From Treponema sp. (lineage in GTDB: Bacteria > Spirochaetota > Spirochaetia > Treponematales > Treponemataceae), in NCBI GenBank assembly GCA_024691265.1, contig JAILNT010000113.1, positions 1 to 31,176 of the forward strand: 31,176 bases of DNA, written 5' to 3'. The position numbers and the translations under genes are program-made. Of this stretch, positions 9,037 through 16,634 are shown one piece after another (positions within the stretch are counted from its first letter, which is position 1; every line of letters starts with the position of its first letter). A model generated the notes under the pieces. It made no database searches and was not told the DNA's origin. It saw nothing but the letters and a program-made list of their open reading frames with translations.

Positions 9037-9113
9037 CTTTTTTTTTCTCTGAAAAGATGAATTTTTTTACTAATCCGCCATATATAAAGCTATTGTAGGC
9101 ATAAAAATAATAT

Positions 9114-9974
9114 ATGGCTGAAAAAGACATAGTAGAAAAATCATTGGAATCCTACAACGACGTCTTTGCAGATATCGTTAACGGTCTACTATTTAATGGT
9201 CAAAAAATCGTAAAAGAAGATGAGCTTGAAGCAGAGTCAGAGTATTCAATGTACAAAGCTGATAATAAACTTCATGAACAGGAAAGAGATGTAGCAAAAT
9301 ACTGGAAAACTGGCAAAATAAGAATAGCAATGTTCGGGTTTGAAAATCAGACATTGATAGACAGGGACATGCCGTTAAGAGTATTGAGCTATGATGGAGC
9401 AATCTACAGGAACCAGCTTAATTACAAGGGGAAAGAACGCTTTCCAGTTGTAACGCTGGTCTTGTATTTTGGGGATAAGAAATGGAATAAACCGAAAAAT
9501 CTATTAGACTGTGTGAAAGTTCCGAAAGAATTAAAGGCATTTGTAAATGATTACAGGATAAATTTATTTGAAATAAGTAATCTTACAGATGAACAGATAG
9601 CAGTTTTCAAAAGTGATTTCAGGATAGTGGCAGATTATTTTGCCCACAGAAATAAAGATAATCGCTATAAATATTCAAAAGAAATAATAAAGCATGTAGA
9701 TGTGTTTTTTAAGCTGATGAAGACACTTACAAATGACAATAAATTTGAAACAATGTATAATGAAAGCATACTAGAGAAGGGAGGTGTAAATATGGATGCA
9801 TACTTAACGAAGCTGGAAAAACGTAGTAGAGCAGAAGGGATATCACAGGGTATGACAACGGTTATTAAGAAATTTGTAGAAAACGGAGCTATGACGGTGG
9901 AACAGATAGCAGGAGTATTACAGCTTCCTGTGGAAAAAGTAAAAGAACTTGCTGAAATGAAGTTACCAGAGTAA
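9114..9974 (+). CDS. Rpn family PD-(D/E)XK nuclease / putative transposase
   Basis: A 286-residue protein of the Rpn/PD-(D/E)XK transposase-like family. YNDVFADIVNGLLFNGQ near the N-terminus and IAMFGFENQTLIDRDMPLRVLSYDG near residues 72-97 are signature segments; the latter holds the E-x-Q version of the nuclease core. The C-terminus (VIKKFVENGAMTVEQIAGVLQLPVEKVKEL) looks like the short helical module common in the family. Escherichia coli Rpn proteins are DNA endonucleases that promote recA-independent recombination. This gene sits between the two inverted porin genes, on the left allele's strand, just after that allele's terminator. It could be a passenger or could promote exchange between the repeats. 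The ribosome-binding site is weak. Confidence 0.85.
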   Translation: MAEKDIVEKSLESYNDVFADIVNGLLFNGQKIVKEDELEAESEYSMYKADNKLHEQERDVAKYWKTGKIRIAMFGFENQTLIDRDMPLRVLSYDGAIYRNQLNYKGKERFPVVTLVLYFGDKKWNKPKNLLDCVKVPKELKAFVNDYRINLFEISNLTDEQIAVFKSDFRIVADYFAHRNKDNRYKYSKEIIKHVDVFFKLMKTLTNDNKFETMYNESILEKGGVNMDAYLTKLEKRSRAEGISQGMTTVIKKFVENGAMTVEQIAGVLQLPVEKVKELAEMKLPE

Positions 9975-9999
9975 AGACTGTCGAGATAATTACAAGAAG

Positions 10000-10031
10000 T
10001 GCTGTAGAAGTTTTTCTATAGCATTTTTTTT
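10000..10031 (+). terminator. terminator of the Rpn gene
   Basis: TGCTGTAGAA (10000-10009) pairs with TTCTATAGCA (10014-10023) with one G-U pair, followed by eight T. The stem overlaps the last codons of the convergent SLOG gene. Confidence 0.7.
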
Positions 10032-10402
10032 ATACATGGATTTTTGTTTGCCCGTACTGCAAAATCTATATCTGATTTTGTGCCTCTTGAATTTCCATCC
10101 CATAGAATTAATACATAATCTGCCATATCAACCATAATTTTGTTACGCCGTATTCCTGCACTCCTTCCGTAAATATTCCATTCAGGTTTTACAACAGATA
10201 TTTTCAAATTATGTGATTTTGCCCAAAGGTCAGCAATACTGTCTACTCCGCTTGCTCCACCGTGAATTATTTCAAGTTCAGAAGTAATATCTGTTAATCT
10301 TCCAGAAGCCTTCAAACTCTCTATGTATTCGTCTATTTGTTTGAAAATCCAATTTTCATCTTTTATAGACCGGCTGCCACAAATCATTAATTTTGTATAC
10401 AT
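10016..10402 (-). CDS. YspA/cpYpsA-related SLOG family protein (DUF2493-like)
   Basis: A compact 128-residue protein beginning TKLMICGSRSI. It has the nucleotide-binding signature HGGASGVDSIADLWA at about residues 47-61, followed by SAGIRRNKIMVDMADYVLILWDG, the conserved second half of the DUF2493/YspA branch of the SLOG superfamily. SLOG proteins bind nucleotide-derived ligands. This branch is common on phages and mobile islands, and some SLOG proteins act in defence or stress signalling, but no specific reaction is known for this branch. It lies inside the inverted porin module, convergent with the Rpn gene, on the same strand as and about 130 bases downstream of the right allele. The right allele's terminator separates them. 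Confidence 0.8.
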   Translation of the reverse strand: MYTKLMICGSRSIKDENWIFKQIDEYIESLKASGRLTDITSELEIIHGGASGVDSIADLWAKSHNLKISVVKPEWNIYGRSAGIRRNKIMVDMADYVLILWDGNSRGTKSDIDFAVRANKNPCIKKML

Positions 10403-10456
10403 ATAAAATATTATATAACTTTTATTTGCAAAAGATAATCTATCTTACTTAAAAAT

Positions 10457-10499
10457 AAAAAAAGCCAGATTTTAAAGGAAATCCCTTAAAATCTGGCTT
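10457..10499 (-). terminator. terminator of the right porin allele
   Basis: The same 14-bp stem as at the left allele (10486-10499 with 10462-10475), followed on the minus strand by seven T and then a T-rich run. Confidence 0.9.
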
Positions 10500-10536
10500 C
10501 ATCGCATTATTTTAAGCTGTAACGCTAGCCATTAGA

Positions 10537-11850
10537 TTACAAGCAAACACGTGTTACGATTGGTAAAGAAATCAACATACCCTGTGCAGCTGTTCCATCA
10601 CTGTCAAGTCCGAGACCTGCAACTGTGAGACGAAGAGCTGGAGTAACTGTTGCTCCCTTTCCTGCTGTAAGGATTGCACCAAGCTGTGTTGTGAATGCTG
10701 TTGGTACATAAGAATCCCAAAGTCCTTCCTGCATGTCAGAATCAAATGTCAATGTTGCATATTCTGCTTCAACAAATACCTTTGCAAGGTCATTTACCTT
10801 ATATGAGAAGTTTCCTGTTAAATCCAAAGCCAAGCCAGATTCTAAGTCAGCTTCATCTTTATTTGTAGAGTAGATGTCGCCATAGCCTGTGAGGTTTGCA
10901 AACAATGTAAATGCCATTGCATCGCTAACAGCATAGCGAGCACGTGCATCTACTGCCCAGAATGTATTTGTCTTATCAATAGCATGTGCTGTCTGTGCAT
11001 CACGAGCAAATGTGAAGCCCAATACTGCATCGAGGTTTTCAACCATCAATGGCTTTACATAAAGACCAAATGCCTGCTGACGATGTCCTGCAAGGCGTGC
11101 ATCAAATGCAAGCTGAACTGTATCAGCCATCTTGTATGCAGCTTCAAATGCCCACTGACTGTTTACTGTTGTTGTTGCACCATCATCATCTGTTGTGCTC
11201 CATGCCTCAACATCTTTATTTAAGTAGGCCTTCAATGTAAGGTCTTCGATTACAGGATATTCAACACCGTAAGTAAGAGCTGTAGTTCCATTGATAGCAC
11301 CGAGGTTATTTACATCAGCACCAACACCAGCTCCTGTAAGAGCAATAATCTGCTTATTGATACCAAGTTTTCCAGAATTTCCGTATGTTACTTTTGTCCA
11401 AGTCCAACCTGCTGCATCAGAACCTGTAGAAACTACACCTTTTCCTGAAAGATTTGCTTCAAGCAAAGAAACTGCGTTCTGGTCTCCTGTTACACGACCA
11501 ATTGAACGCATTCCGCCATAATTACCCTGAATTTTAAGGTTACCAAATTTTAACCATGCATTATAGCTATCAACACCTGCAGAACCACCAGTCATTTTAT
11601 TTGAAAATGCAAATTTTACACCTGCATATTCATTACTTGCATTGAATGTCAATGTATCACTTGCACCTGATGCAACTACAGCTGAATCACCGTCTAAGCT
11701 TGCATAGCTTGCTGAATTTTCAGCTTCAGAAGCAAGTCCCCATTCTGCTGCATTTCCACGTACACGTCCATTAATATTGATTGATACGTCTGCACTTGCA
11801 ACTCCTGCTACCAAGGCTGCGATTGCAGCTGCACCTAATAACTTTTTCAT
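10537..11850 (-). CDS. porin-like major outer-membrane protein, right allele
   Basis: A 437-residue paralogue of the left allele with the same ribosome-binding site (AGGAGG, 11862-11857) and nearly the same signal peptide (Val for Ala at one position). Differences cluster in short blocks: after NAAEW, at FSNKMTGGSAGV, the insertion ALTGAGVGADVNNLGAINGT, DVEAWSTTDDDGA, RLAGHRQQ and MQEGLWDSYVP. The segments between are identical or nearly so. A sigma70-like promoter lies about 100 bases upstream (11946-11974, minus strand), so this is probably the expressed copy in the orientation sequenced. Barrel membership is inferred from the signal peptide, the strand-rich composition and the Gly/Asn/Asp-rich turns. 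Confidence 0.85.
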   Translation of the reverse strand: MKKLLGAAAIAALVAGVASADVSININGRVRGNAAEWGLASEAENSASYASLDGDSAVVASGASDTLTFNASNEYAGVKFAFSNKMTGGSAGVDSYNAWLKFGNLKIQGNYGGMRSIGRVTGDQNAVSLLEANLSGKGVVSTGSDAAGWTWTKVTYGNSGKLGINKQIIALTGAGVGADVNNLGAINGTTALTYGVEYPVIEDLTLKAYLNKDVEAWSTTDDDGATTTVNSQWAFEAAYKMADTVQLAFDARLAGHRQQAFGLYVKPLMVENLDAVLGFTFARDAQTAHAIDKTNTFWAVDARARYAVSDAMAFTLFANLTGYGDIYSTNKDEADLESGLALDLTGNFSYKVNDLAKVFVEAEYATLTFDSDMQEGLWDSYVPTAFTTQLGAILTAGKGATVTPALRLTVAGLGLDSDGTAAQGMLISLPIVTRVCL

Positions 11851-11887
11851 AAAAATCCTCCTAATGATTTTCATGTTTTATTTAAAC

Positions 11888-11903
11888 CAACGTTTTTTTT
11901 TGG
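11888..11903. other. candidate right recombination site
   Basis: On the minus strand CC, nine A, CGTTGG, with the flanking bases extending the small inverted repeat to AACCAA...TTGGTT. It is the outer limit of the right arm and mirrors 7608-7623. It falls between the promoter and the ribosome-binding site. Confidence 0.45.
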
Positions 11904-11945
11904 TTCAATGTTTGAAATATAATCTTAAACTAGATTAACATACTG

Positions 11946-11974
11946 TTATAATAATACCACGAAGAATAAGACAA
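11946..11974 (-). promoter_or_regulatory. putative promoter of the right porin allele
   Basis: On the minus strand TTGTCT (11974-11969), then either a 17-base spacer and TTATAA or an 18-base spacer and TATAAC. T-rich DNA lies upstream. It is outside the inverted-repeat arm, so it would stay fixed during inversion. Confidence 0.5.
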
Positions 11975-12310
11975 AAAAGAACTAAAATTTATAAAATAAC
12001 GACAAGTTCATAGGATAAAAAGAAAAAACTAGCTAGAAGCTTTTGCATATTATTGAAAAACATTGCATTACTTGCAATATTCTTACAACAAGCTACTTCA
12101 AGCAGCAGAAAATGAGAAAGTTATAAAAAAAATTCCTTTTATATTGAAATAACCCCATTTTACTTAACATTTGGCTTAATTATATTACATTTATTTTGAA
12201 AATCATGACTTTATACTAATAAATACATATATTTTTTATAATTTAATATATTTCTTATATCAACTCCCCTCTAAGGGGAATTGATATAGAGTTATATATA
12301 GAAAAAATAA
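11975..12310. other. non-coding AT-rich stretch with one strong hairpin
   Basis: I see no credible gene here. The only clear structure is a hairpin at 12257-12287: ATATCAA-C-TCCCCT, loop CTA, AGGGGA-A-TTGATAT, with one mismatch. A related hairpin occurs at 29249-29278 ahead of the NlpC/P60 gene. The rest is AT-rich and separates the porin promoter from the pta terminator. Confidence 0.5.
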
Positions 12311-12345
12311 AAGGGAGAATTGCATATAAATCACAATTCCCCCTT
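12311..12345 (-). terminator. terminator of pta
   Basis: Twelve bases at 12334-12345 pair with 12311-12322 with one mismatched position (AAGGGGGAATTG on the minus strand). A TTTTATTTTTT run follows on the minus strand. Confidence 0.8.
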
Positions 12346-12374
12346 ATTCAAAGAAATCGAAAGGCTAAAAAATA

Positions 12375-13400
12375 TTATGCCTGTAAAGCTGTAACAGCTA
12401 CAGTATCAACGATTTCATCAACATTACAACCACGAGAAAGGTCATTCAAAGGCTTTGCAAATCCCTGACATACAGGTCCGATAGCCTTCCATCCACCCAT
12501 ACGAGCTGCAATCTTATAACCAATATTACCAGCATTGATATTAGGGAAAATGAATGTATTTGCATGTCCTGCTACAGAAGAACCTGGAGCCTTAAGTTCT
12601 CCAACCTCTGGAGCGATAGCTGCATCAAACTGGAATTCACCGTCCAAAGCAAGTTCAGGAGCCTTTTCTTTAGCAAGCTTTGTTGCTTCTACTACTTTTC
12701 CTACTGTATTTAAGCCCTTTGCATCGTTTCCAGAACCCTTTGTAGAGAATGAAAGCATTGCAACTTTTGGTTCGATTCCTGCAATTGCCTTTGCAGTTCC
12801 AGCTGTTGCAACTGCAATATCAGCAAGCTGTTCTGCTGTTGGTTCGATATTAATAGCACAATCTCCAAACAATGCAATTCCATTTGGAAGATACTTATTT
12901 GTTCCCTCTGGAGTTACCATGATGAAACAAGAAGATACAGTGCTGATTCCAGGTGCTGTTTTGATAACCTGAAGTCCTGGGCGAAGTGTATTTGCTGTTG
13001 AATGGCATGCTCCAGAAACGAAACCGTCTGCATCTCCAGCCTTAAGAATTAAAGCACCATACATTGTATAGTCTTTAAGAGCAGCAGCTTTTGCAGCAGC
13101 AACATCAGCATATTCTGGAAGTCCAGTCTTCTTATTAATTTTTCCTTCACGTGCTTTGTAAAGGATTTCTGCATATTTGTCTGCATTTGTATCTGTTGTT
13201 GGGTCAACGATATTTACTCCAGACATATCAAATCCGAATTTCTCGATTTCAGCCTTGTTTCCAAGAAGAATAATCTTTGCGATTCCTTCTTTAACAATTA
13301 CAGAAGCTGCTTCTACAACTCTTTTGTCCTCGCCTTCGCAAAGTACGATTGTTTTTCCGGCAGCCTTTGCCTTGTTTCTAAGTTCTTTTACAAAGTCCAT
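12375..13400 (-). CDS. pta: phosphate acetyltransferase
   Basis: A 341-residue protein matching the short, catalytic-domain-only phosphotransacetylase. It begins MDFVKELRNKAKAAGKTIVLCEGEDKRVV, contains the family segments GDADGFVSGACHSTANTLRP (about 122-141) and DGEFQFDAAIAPEV (about 258-271), and ends with the PGSSVAGHANTFIFPNINAGNIGYK region. It interconverts acetyl-CoA and phosphate with acetyl phosphate and CoA in the cytoplasm, the first step of acetate formation with ATP gain. Acetate kinase is not in the window. AGGGGA sits ahead of the ATG. The gene is divergent from pyrB and has its own terminator, so it is probably monocistronic. Confidence 0.95.
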   Translation of the reverse strand: MDFVKELRNKAKAAGKTIVLCEGEDKRVVEAASVIVKEGIAKIILLGNKAEIEKFGFDMSGVNIVDPTTDTNADKYAEILYKAREGKINKKTGLPEYADVAAAKAAALKDYTMYGALILKAGDADGFVSGACHSTANTLRPGLQVIKTAPGISTVSSCFIMVTPEGTNKYLPNGIALFGDCAINIEPTAEQLADIAVATAGTAKAIAGIEPKVAMLSFSTKGSGNDAKGLNTVGKVVEATKLAKEKAPELALDGEFQFDAAIAPEVGELKAPGSSVAGHANTFIFPNINAGNIGYKIAARMGGWKAIGPVCQGFAKPLNDLSRGCNVDEIVDTVAVTALQA

Positions 13401-13543
13401 TGATATTTCCCCTATAAGTTAGTCGGGGGCTGTAATAGTCCCTTTATTTATATAAAATAACACTAAGAAAGGTTTACAACAAGGTCTAATAGCCTTACAA
13501 CATGTTCAGACAGTATTCTTTTTTCCAAAAGTTCATTAAGACA

Positions 13544-13572
13544 TTGCACAATCTATTCTAGTATGTTAATAT
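13544..13572 (+). promoter_or_regulatory. putative promoter of the pyrBIC operon
   Basis: TTGCAC (13544-13549), 17 bases, TAATAT (13567-13572). A transcript would start near 13579, upstream of the GGGAG ribosome-binding site at 13592-13596. That supports the pyrB start at 13605. Confidence 0.6.
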
Positions 13573-13604
13573 TCCGGAAATTAATAAATATGGGAGTGCT
13601 TCCT

Positions 13605-14528
13605 ATGCTTAAAGGTCGAAACCTTATACAGCCTAATGATTTAACGATTGGTGAAATTGATGATATTTGTTCTTTGGCAGAACAGATGATTGTTGATCCT
13701 AATGCTTTTTCAGATGTGTGTCGCGGGAAAATTCTTGCGACACTTTTTTTTGAGCCAAGCACTAGAACAAGATTGAGTTTTGAGGCGGCTATGTTACACT
13801 TAGGAGGAGCTGTAGAAGGTTTTTCTGACGCAGCATCTTCTTCAAGCACAAAGGGAGAAACTTTAGCTGATACAATTAGAACCGTTTCTTCATATGTAGA
13901 TATAATTGCTATGAGGAATCCAAAAGAAGGTTCTGCATTGCTTGCATCCCAATTTTCTAATTGTCCTATAATAAATGCAGGTGATGGAGGGCATTTTCAC
14001 CCAACACAAACTCTTACTGACTTACTTACTATAAGGCAGTTAAGAGGTGGGCTTGAAGGGCATACAATCGGTATGTGCGGTGATTTGAAATTCGGACGTA
14101 CCGTTCATTCCCTGACGCAAGCTATGAGTCGTTATCCTAAAAACAAATTTATTTTTATAAGTCCTTCCGAACTTTCCATTCCTGAATACATTACAGAAGA
14201 TATATTAAAACCTGCAAACATTGAATACATTGAAACAAGAAGCCTTGAAGATGTTATAGGCGAGCTTGATATTCTTTATATGACACGTGTTCAAAAAGAA
14301 AGATTTTTTAATGAGCAGGATTATATCAGACTAAAAGACAGCTATATTTTAAACAATGCAAAAATGAAGCTTGCTAAAAAAGACATGATTGTTTTACACC
14401 CTCTTCCTCGCGTAAATGAAATTGCAACTGAAGTTGATAACGACCCAAGAGCAGCATATTTCAAGCAGGTCAGATATGGAATGTATGCCCGCATGGCTTT
14501 GATTTCAAAACTTACAGGCTGTCTTTAA
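13605..14528 (+). CDS. pyrB: aspartate carbamoyltransferase, catalytic chain
   Basis: Starting at 13605 (GGGAG eight bases upstream) the protein is 307 residues, the usual length. The in-frame ATG at 13563 lies within the promoter and is rejected. FEPSTRTRLSFEAAM is the carbamoyl-phosphate signature, SSSTKGETLADTIRT holds the catalytic lysine loop from the adjacent subunit, and HPTQTLTDL and LHPLPRVNEI are the aspartate-side motifs. It joins carbamoyl phosphate and L-aspartate to give N-carbamoyl-L-aspartate, the committed step of UMP synthesis. The regulatory chain gene follows after 42 bases and then pyrC, so a PyrB-PyrI holoenzyme of the E. coli type is likely. Confidence 0.96.
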   Translation: MLKGRNLIQPNDLTIGEIDDICSLAEQMIVDPNAFSDVCRGKILATLFFEPSTRTRLSFEAAMLHLGGAVEGFSDAASSSSTKGETLADTIRTVSSYVDIIAMRNPKEGSALLASQFSNCPIINAGDGGHFHPTQTLTDLLTIRQLRGGLEGHTIGMCGDLKFGRTVHSLTQAMSRYPKNKFIFISPSELSIPEYITEDILKPANIEYIETRSLEDVIGELDILYMTRVQKERFFNEQDYIRLKDSYILNNAKMKLAKKDMIVLHPLPRVNEIATEVDNDPRAAYFKQVRYGMYARMALISKLTGCL

Positions 14529-14570
14529 TTAAAAGATTCTCACAAGGAAAGATTAAAGGAGATTTGTAAA

Positions 14571-15026
14571 ATGCTTAATGTAGATACTATAAAAAACGGC
14601 TTAGTAATAGACCATATAAAAGCAGGTTATGGACCTAAAATTTTTCATTATCTGGGTTTAGATAAAGCTCATTTCAGTTGTGCCTTAATAATGAATGTTC
14701 CTTCTAAAAAAAATGGGAAAAAAGATATTATAAAAATAGATAATATTATCAATATTGATTATTCTGTTTTAGGTTTCATAGATCCTAATATTACAGTTAA
14801 TGTTATTTCAGAAGAAAAAATTGTTCGTAAGATTCGCACAAGCTTACCAGATAGAGTTGAAAATGTTATGAAATGCAAAAATCCAAGATGCATAACAACA
14901 ACAGAACATTATGTTCCTCAAACATTCAGACTTGTAAATAAAGAAAAAGGAGAGTACCGCTGTAAATATTGTGACTCTCTTTACATAGCAGGAAGTGACG
15001 GTGAACTTATGGAGAACAAAAGATGA
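14571..15026 (+). CDS. pyrI: aspartate carbamoyltransferase, regulatory chain
   Basis: A 151-residue protein of normal length for PyrI. The N-terminal allosteric domain begins LNVDTIKNGLVIDHIKAG and contains the nucleotide-site region. The C-terminal zinc domain has four cysteines in the expected C-x4-C...C-x2-C arrangement (CKNPRC and CKYC). It binds CTP/ATP, and its zinc domain contacts PyrB. An AAGGAGA ribosome-binding site lies before the ATG. The stop codon overlaps the start of pyrC by four bases (ATGA), so the two are translationally coupled. Confidence 0.95.
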   Translation: MLNVDTIKNGLVIDHIKAGYGPKIFHYLGLDKAHFSCALIMNVPSKKNGKKDIIKIDNIINIDYSVLGFIDPNITVNVISEEKIVRKIRTSLPDRVENVMKCKNPRCITTTEHYVPQTFRLVNKEKGEYRCKYCDSLYIAGSDGELMENKR

Positions 15027-16366
15027 GCCGTTTTCTTATCTACAATGCCCGCCTGGTTGATGAAGATATAGATTGCATGGGTTCTGTTCTTATTGAAAAT
15101 GATAAAATAGAAGCTATTTATCTTGGTACAAAACCAGAAATCAGCTGTGAAAGTCTTGATGCTCAGGGCAAAACTCTCATGCCGTCTTTTGTTGATATGC
15201 ATGTCCATTTCAGATATCCAGGTCAGAGTCAAAAAGAAGATTTAGATTCAGGATTAAATGCTGCTATAAACGGAGGTTTTGGAACAGTTGTTCTTATGCC
15301 TAACACAAATCCTGTTGTTTCTTCTGTGGACATGGCTTTAGATATTAAAAAGGAAGCTGAAAGTAAAAATCTTGCACAAGTTTTTCAAACTGTAAGTATT
15401 ACAAAAGATTTTGCCGGAACTGATACTTCGCATCTCGATAAGCTGGATAGAAATCTTATTCCTGTTATAACAGAAGATGGACATGATGTTGCTTCTACTG
15501 CTGTTATGCTGGAAGGAATGAAAAAAGCTGCTTTTCATAATGTAATTGTCAGCTGCCACAGTGAAGCTCCTTCTTTAGCTTTAGCCGCTAAACCTTACAG
15601 AGCAAGAGCATTAGAATTGATGAAGCAATATTCTATTCCTGCATGGGGTGCAGAATCTTACGATGAAAATGTTCCTGAAGAAGTCAATAAAGAAATAGAT
15701 GAAAATCTTTCTAAAGCAAATGACATTTTAGCTTTGGCTGAGGACTCTTTTACAGAAAGAAATATTGATATTGCCAGACTCGCCGGCTGCCATGTACATA
15801 TCGCTCATTGTTCTACTAAACGTAGTATAGATGCTGTTAGAAGGGCAAAAGCAGAAGGGCTGAATATTACTTGTGAAGTTACACCTCATCATTTTGCTTT
15901 ATGCGGAACAAAAGCTCCTCTTTTAAGGGCTCTTGTAAATCCTCCTTTAAGAAGTGAAGAAGACAGGCTTTCTTTGATTCAAGCTTTGAAAGACGGGACT
16001 GCAGATGTTATTTCTACAGACCATGCTCCTCATACTGCAAGCGATAAAGCTTCCGGCAGCCCTGGTTTTAGCGGTATAGAAACAGCTTTCGCGGTAGCAA
16101 ATACTGCACTTGTAAAAACTGGCTATATATCTTTAAGCCATCTTTCTAAAATTATGTCTGCGAATGCTTCTCGTATTCTTTCTCTCAACAAGGGAAAGCT
16201 CAGACCAGGAATGCAAGCTGATTTAGTTCTTGTTAATCCTGATTTAGAATGGAAGGTTTTTGGGAAAGATTTTAAGAGTAAAGGAAAGGCTAGTCCTTTT
16301 GAAAATAAAACTCTTGTTGGTAAAGTCCTAAAAACATGGTTTAATGGAAAAATTGTAAAGGAATAA
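15023..16366 (+). CDS. pyrC: dihydroorotase
   Basis: A 447-residue class I dihydroorotase. DMHVHFRYPGQSQKEDL near residues 58-74 provides the metal-binding His-x-His and the substrate arginine. MPNTNPVV, HIAHCSTKRS, CEVTPHHF and STDHAPHT follow in the expected order and include the remaining metal and substrate residues. It closes N-carbamoyl-L-aspartate to dihydroorotate, which the fused PyrKD encoded at 26176-28032 would then oxidise. It is somewhat longer than the common 420-430 residues. It is the third gene of the pyrBIC operon, and a terminator follows within 15 bases. Confidence 0.95.
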   Translation: MSRFLIYNARLVDEDIDCMGSVLIENDKIEAIYLGTKPEISCESLDAQGKTLMPSFVDMHVHFRYPGQSQKEDLDSGLNAAINGGFGTVVLMPNTNPVVSSVDMALDIKKEAESKNLAQVFQTVSITKDFAGTDTSHLDKLDRNLIPVITEDGHDVASTAVMLEGMKKAAFHNVIVSCHSEAPSLALAAKPYRARALELMKQYSIPAWGAESYDENVPEEVNKEIDENLSKANDILALAEDSFTERNIDIARLAGCHVHIAHCSTKRSIDAVRRAKAEGLNITCEVTPHHFALCGTKAPLLRALVNPPLRSEEDRLSLIQALKDGTADVISTDHAPHTASDKASGSPGFSGIETAFAVANTALVKTGYISLSHLSKIMSANASRILSLNKGKLRPGMQADLVLVNPDLEWKVFGKDFKSKGKASPFENKTLVGKVLKTWFNGKIVKE

Positions 16367-16375
16367 TAACTCTCT

Positions 16376-16422
16376 AAAAAGCCTTTTAGAAGCTTATAAA
16401 CAAGTTATAGGAGGCTTTTTTT
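16376..16422 (+). terminator. terminator of the pyrBIC operon
   Basis: AAAAAGCCT (16376-16384) pairs with AGGCTTTTT (16412-16420). The loop holds further pairing (CTTATAA/TTATAG), and a T-run follows. Confidence 0.8.
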
Positions 16423-16462
16423 CATAAAATTCTTTTTTTTGTATTTTTTTCATTTTTGATTA

Positions 16463-16491
16463 TTGACAGTTTTTAAGTGATGATGTAATAT
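16463..16491 (+). promoter_or_regulatory. promoter of the tRNA cluster
   Basis: Consensus TTGACA (16463-16468), 17 bases, TAATAT (16486-16491), ending 14 bases before the first tRNA. Confidence 0.8.
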
Positions 16492-16505
16492 CTAATCACG
16501 CTGTT

Positions 16506-16590
16506 GGAGCGATGGCAGAGTGGTCGAACGCGGCGGTCTTGAAAACCGTTATACCGCAAGGTATCGGGGGTTCAAATCCCTCTCGCTCCG
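16506..16590 (+). tRNA. tRNA-Ser(UGA)
   Basis: Acceptor GGAGCGA pairs with TCGCTCC, with discriminator G. The anticodon loop CTTGAAA gives UGA. There is a long class II variable arm and a T-loop TTCAAAT. 85 nt; CCA is not encoded. Confidence 0.95.
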
Positions 16591-16634
16591 TAAATCTTTT
16601 TTTCTGGCAACCGAAAGAAGGATTCTAAACACGT

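Larger units (their letters stand above)
10457..11903 (-). repeat. right arm of the porin-gene inverted repeat
   Basis: Inverted copy of 7608-9036. It starts at the terminator T-run and ends at CC-A9-CGTTGG (minus strand). The segment enclosed by the two outer limits is about 4.3 kb; the unique centre between the arms is about 1.4 kb and holds the Rpn and SLOG genes. Confidence 0.93.

Noticed and set aside
10984..11521. Several open frames opposite the right porin allele, including Cys-rich ones
   Set aside because: They are shadows of the Ala-rich porin gene on the other strand, with no ribosome-binding sites and compositions unlike real proteins.
7608..11903. Reading the inverted arms as the ends of a large composite transposon
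   Set aside because: Each arm is a full gene with its own terminator, no transposase of an insertion-sequence type lies in the arms, and no target duplication is visible at the borders.
13563..13604. Upstream ATG for pyrB
   Set aside because: It lies between the -35 and -10 boxes of the promoter, and the inner ATG has the ribosome-binding site and gives the normal length.
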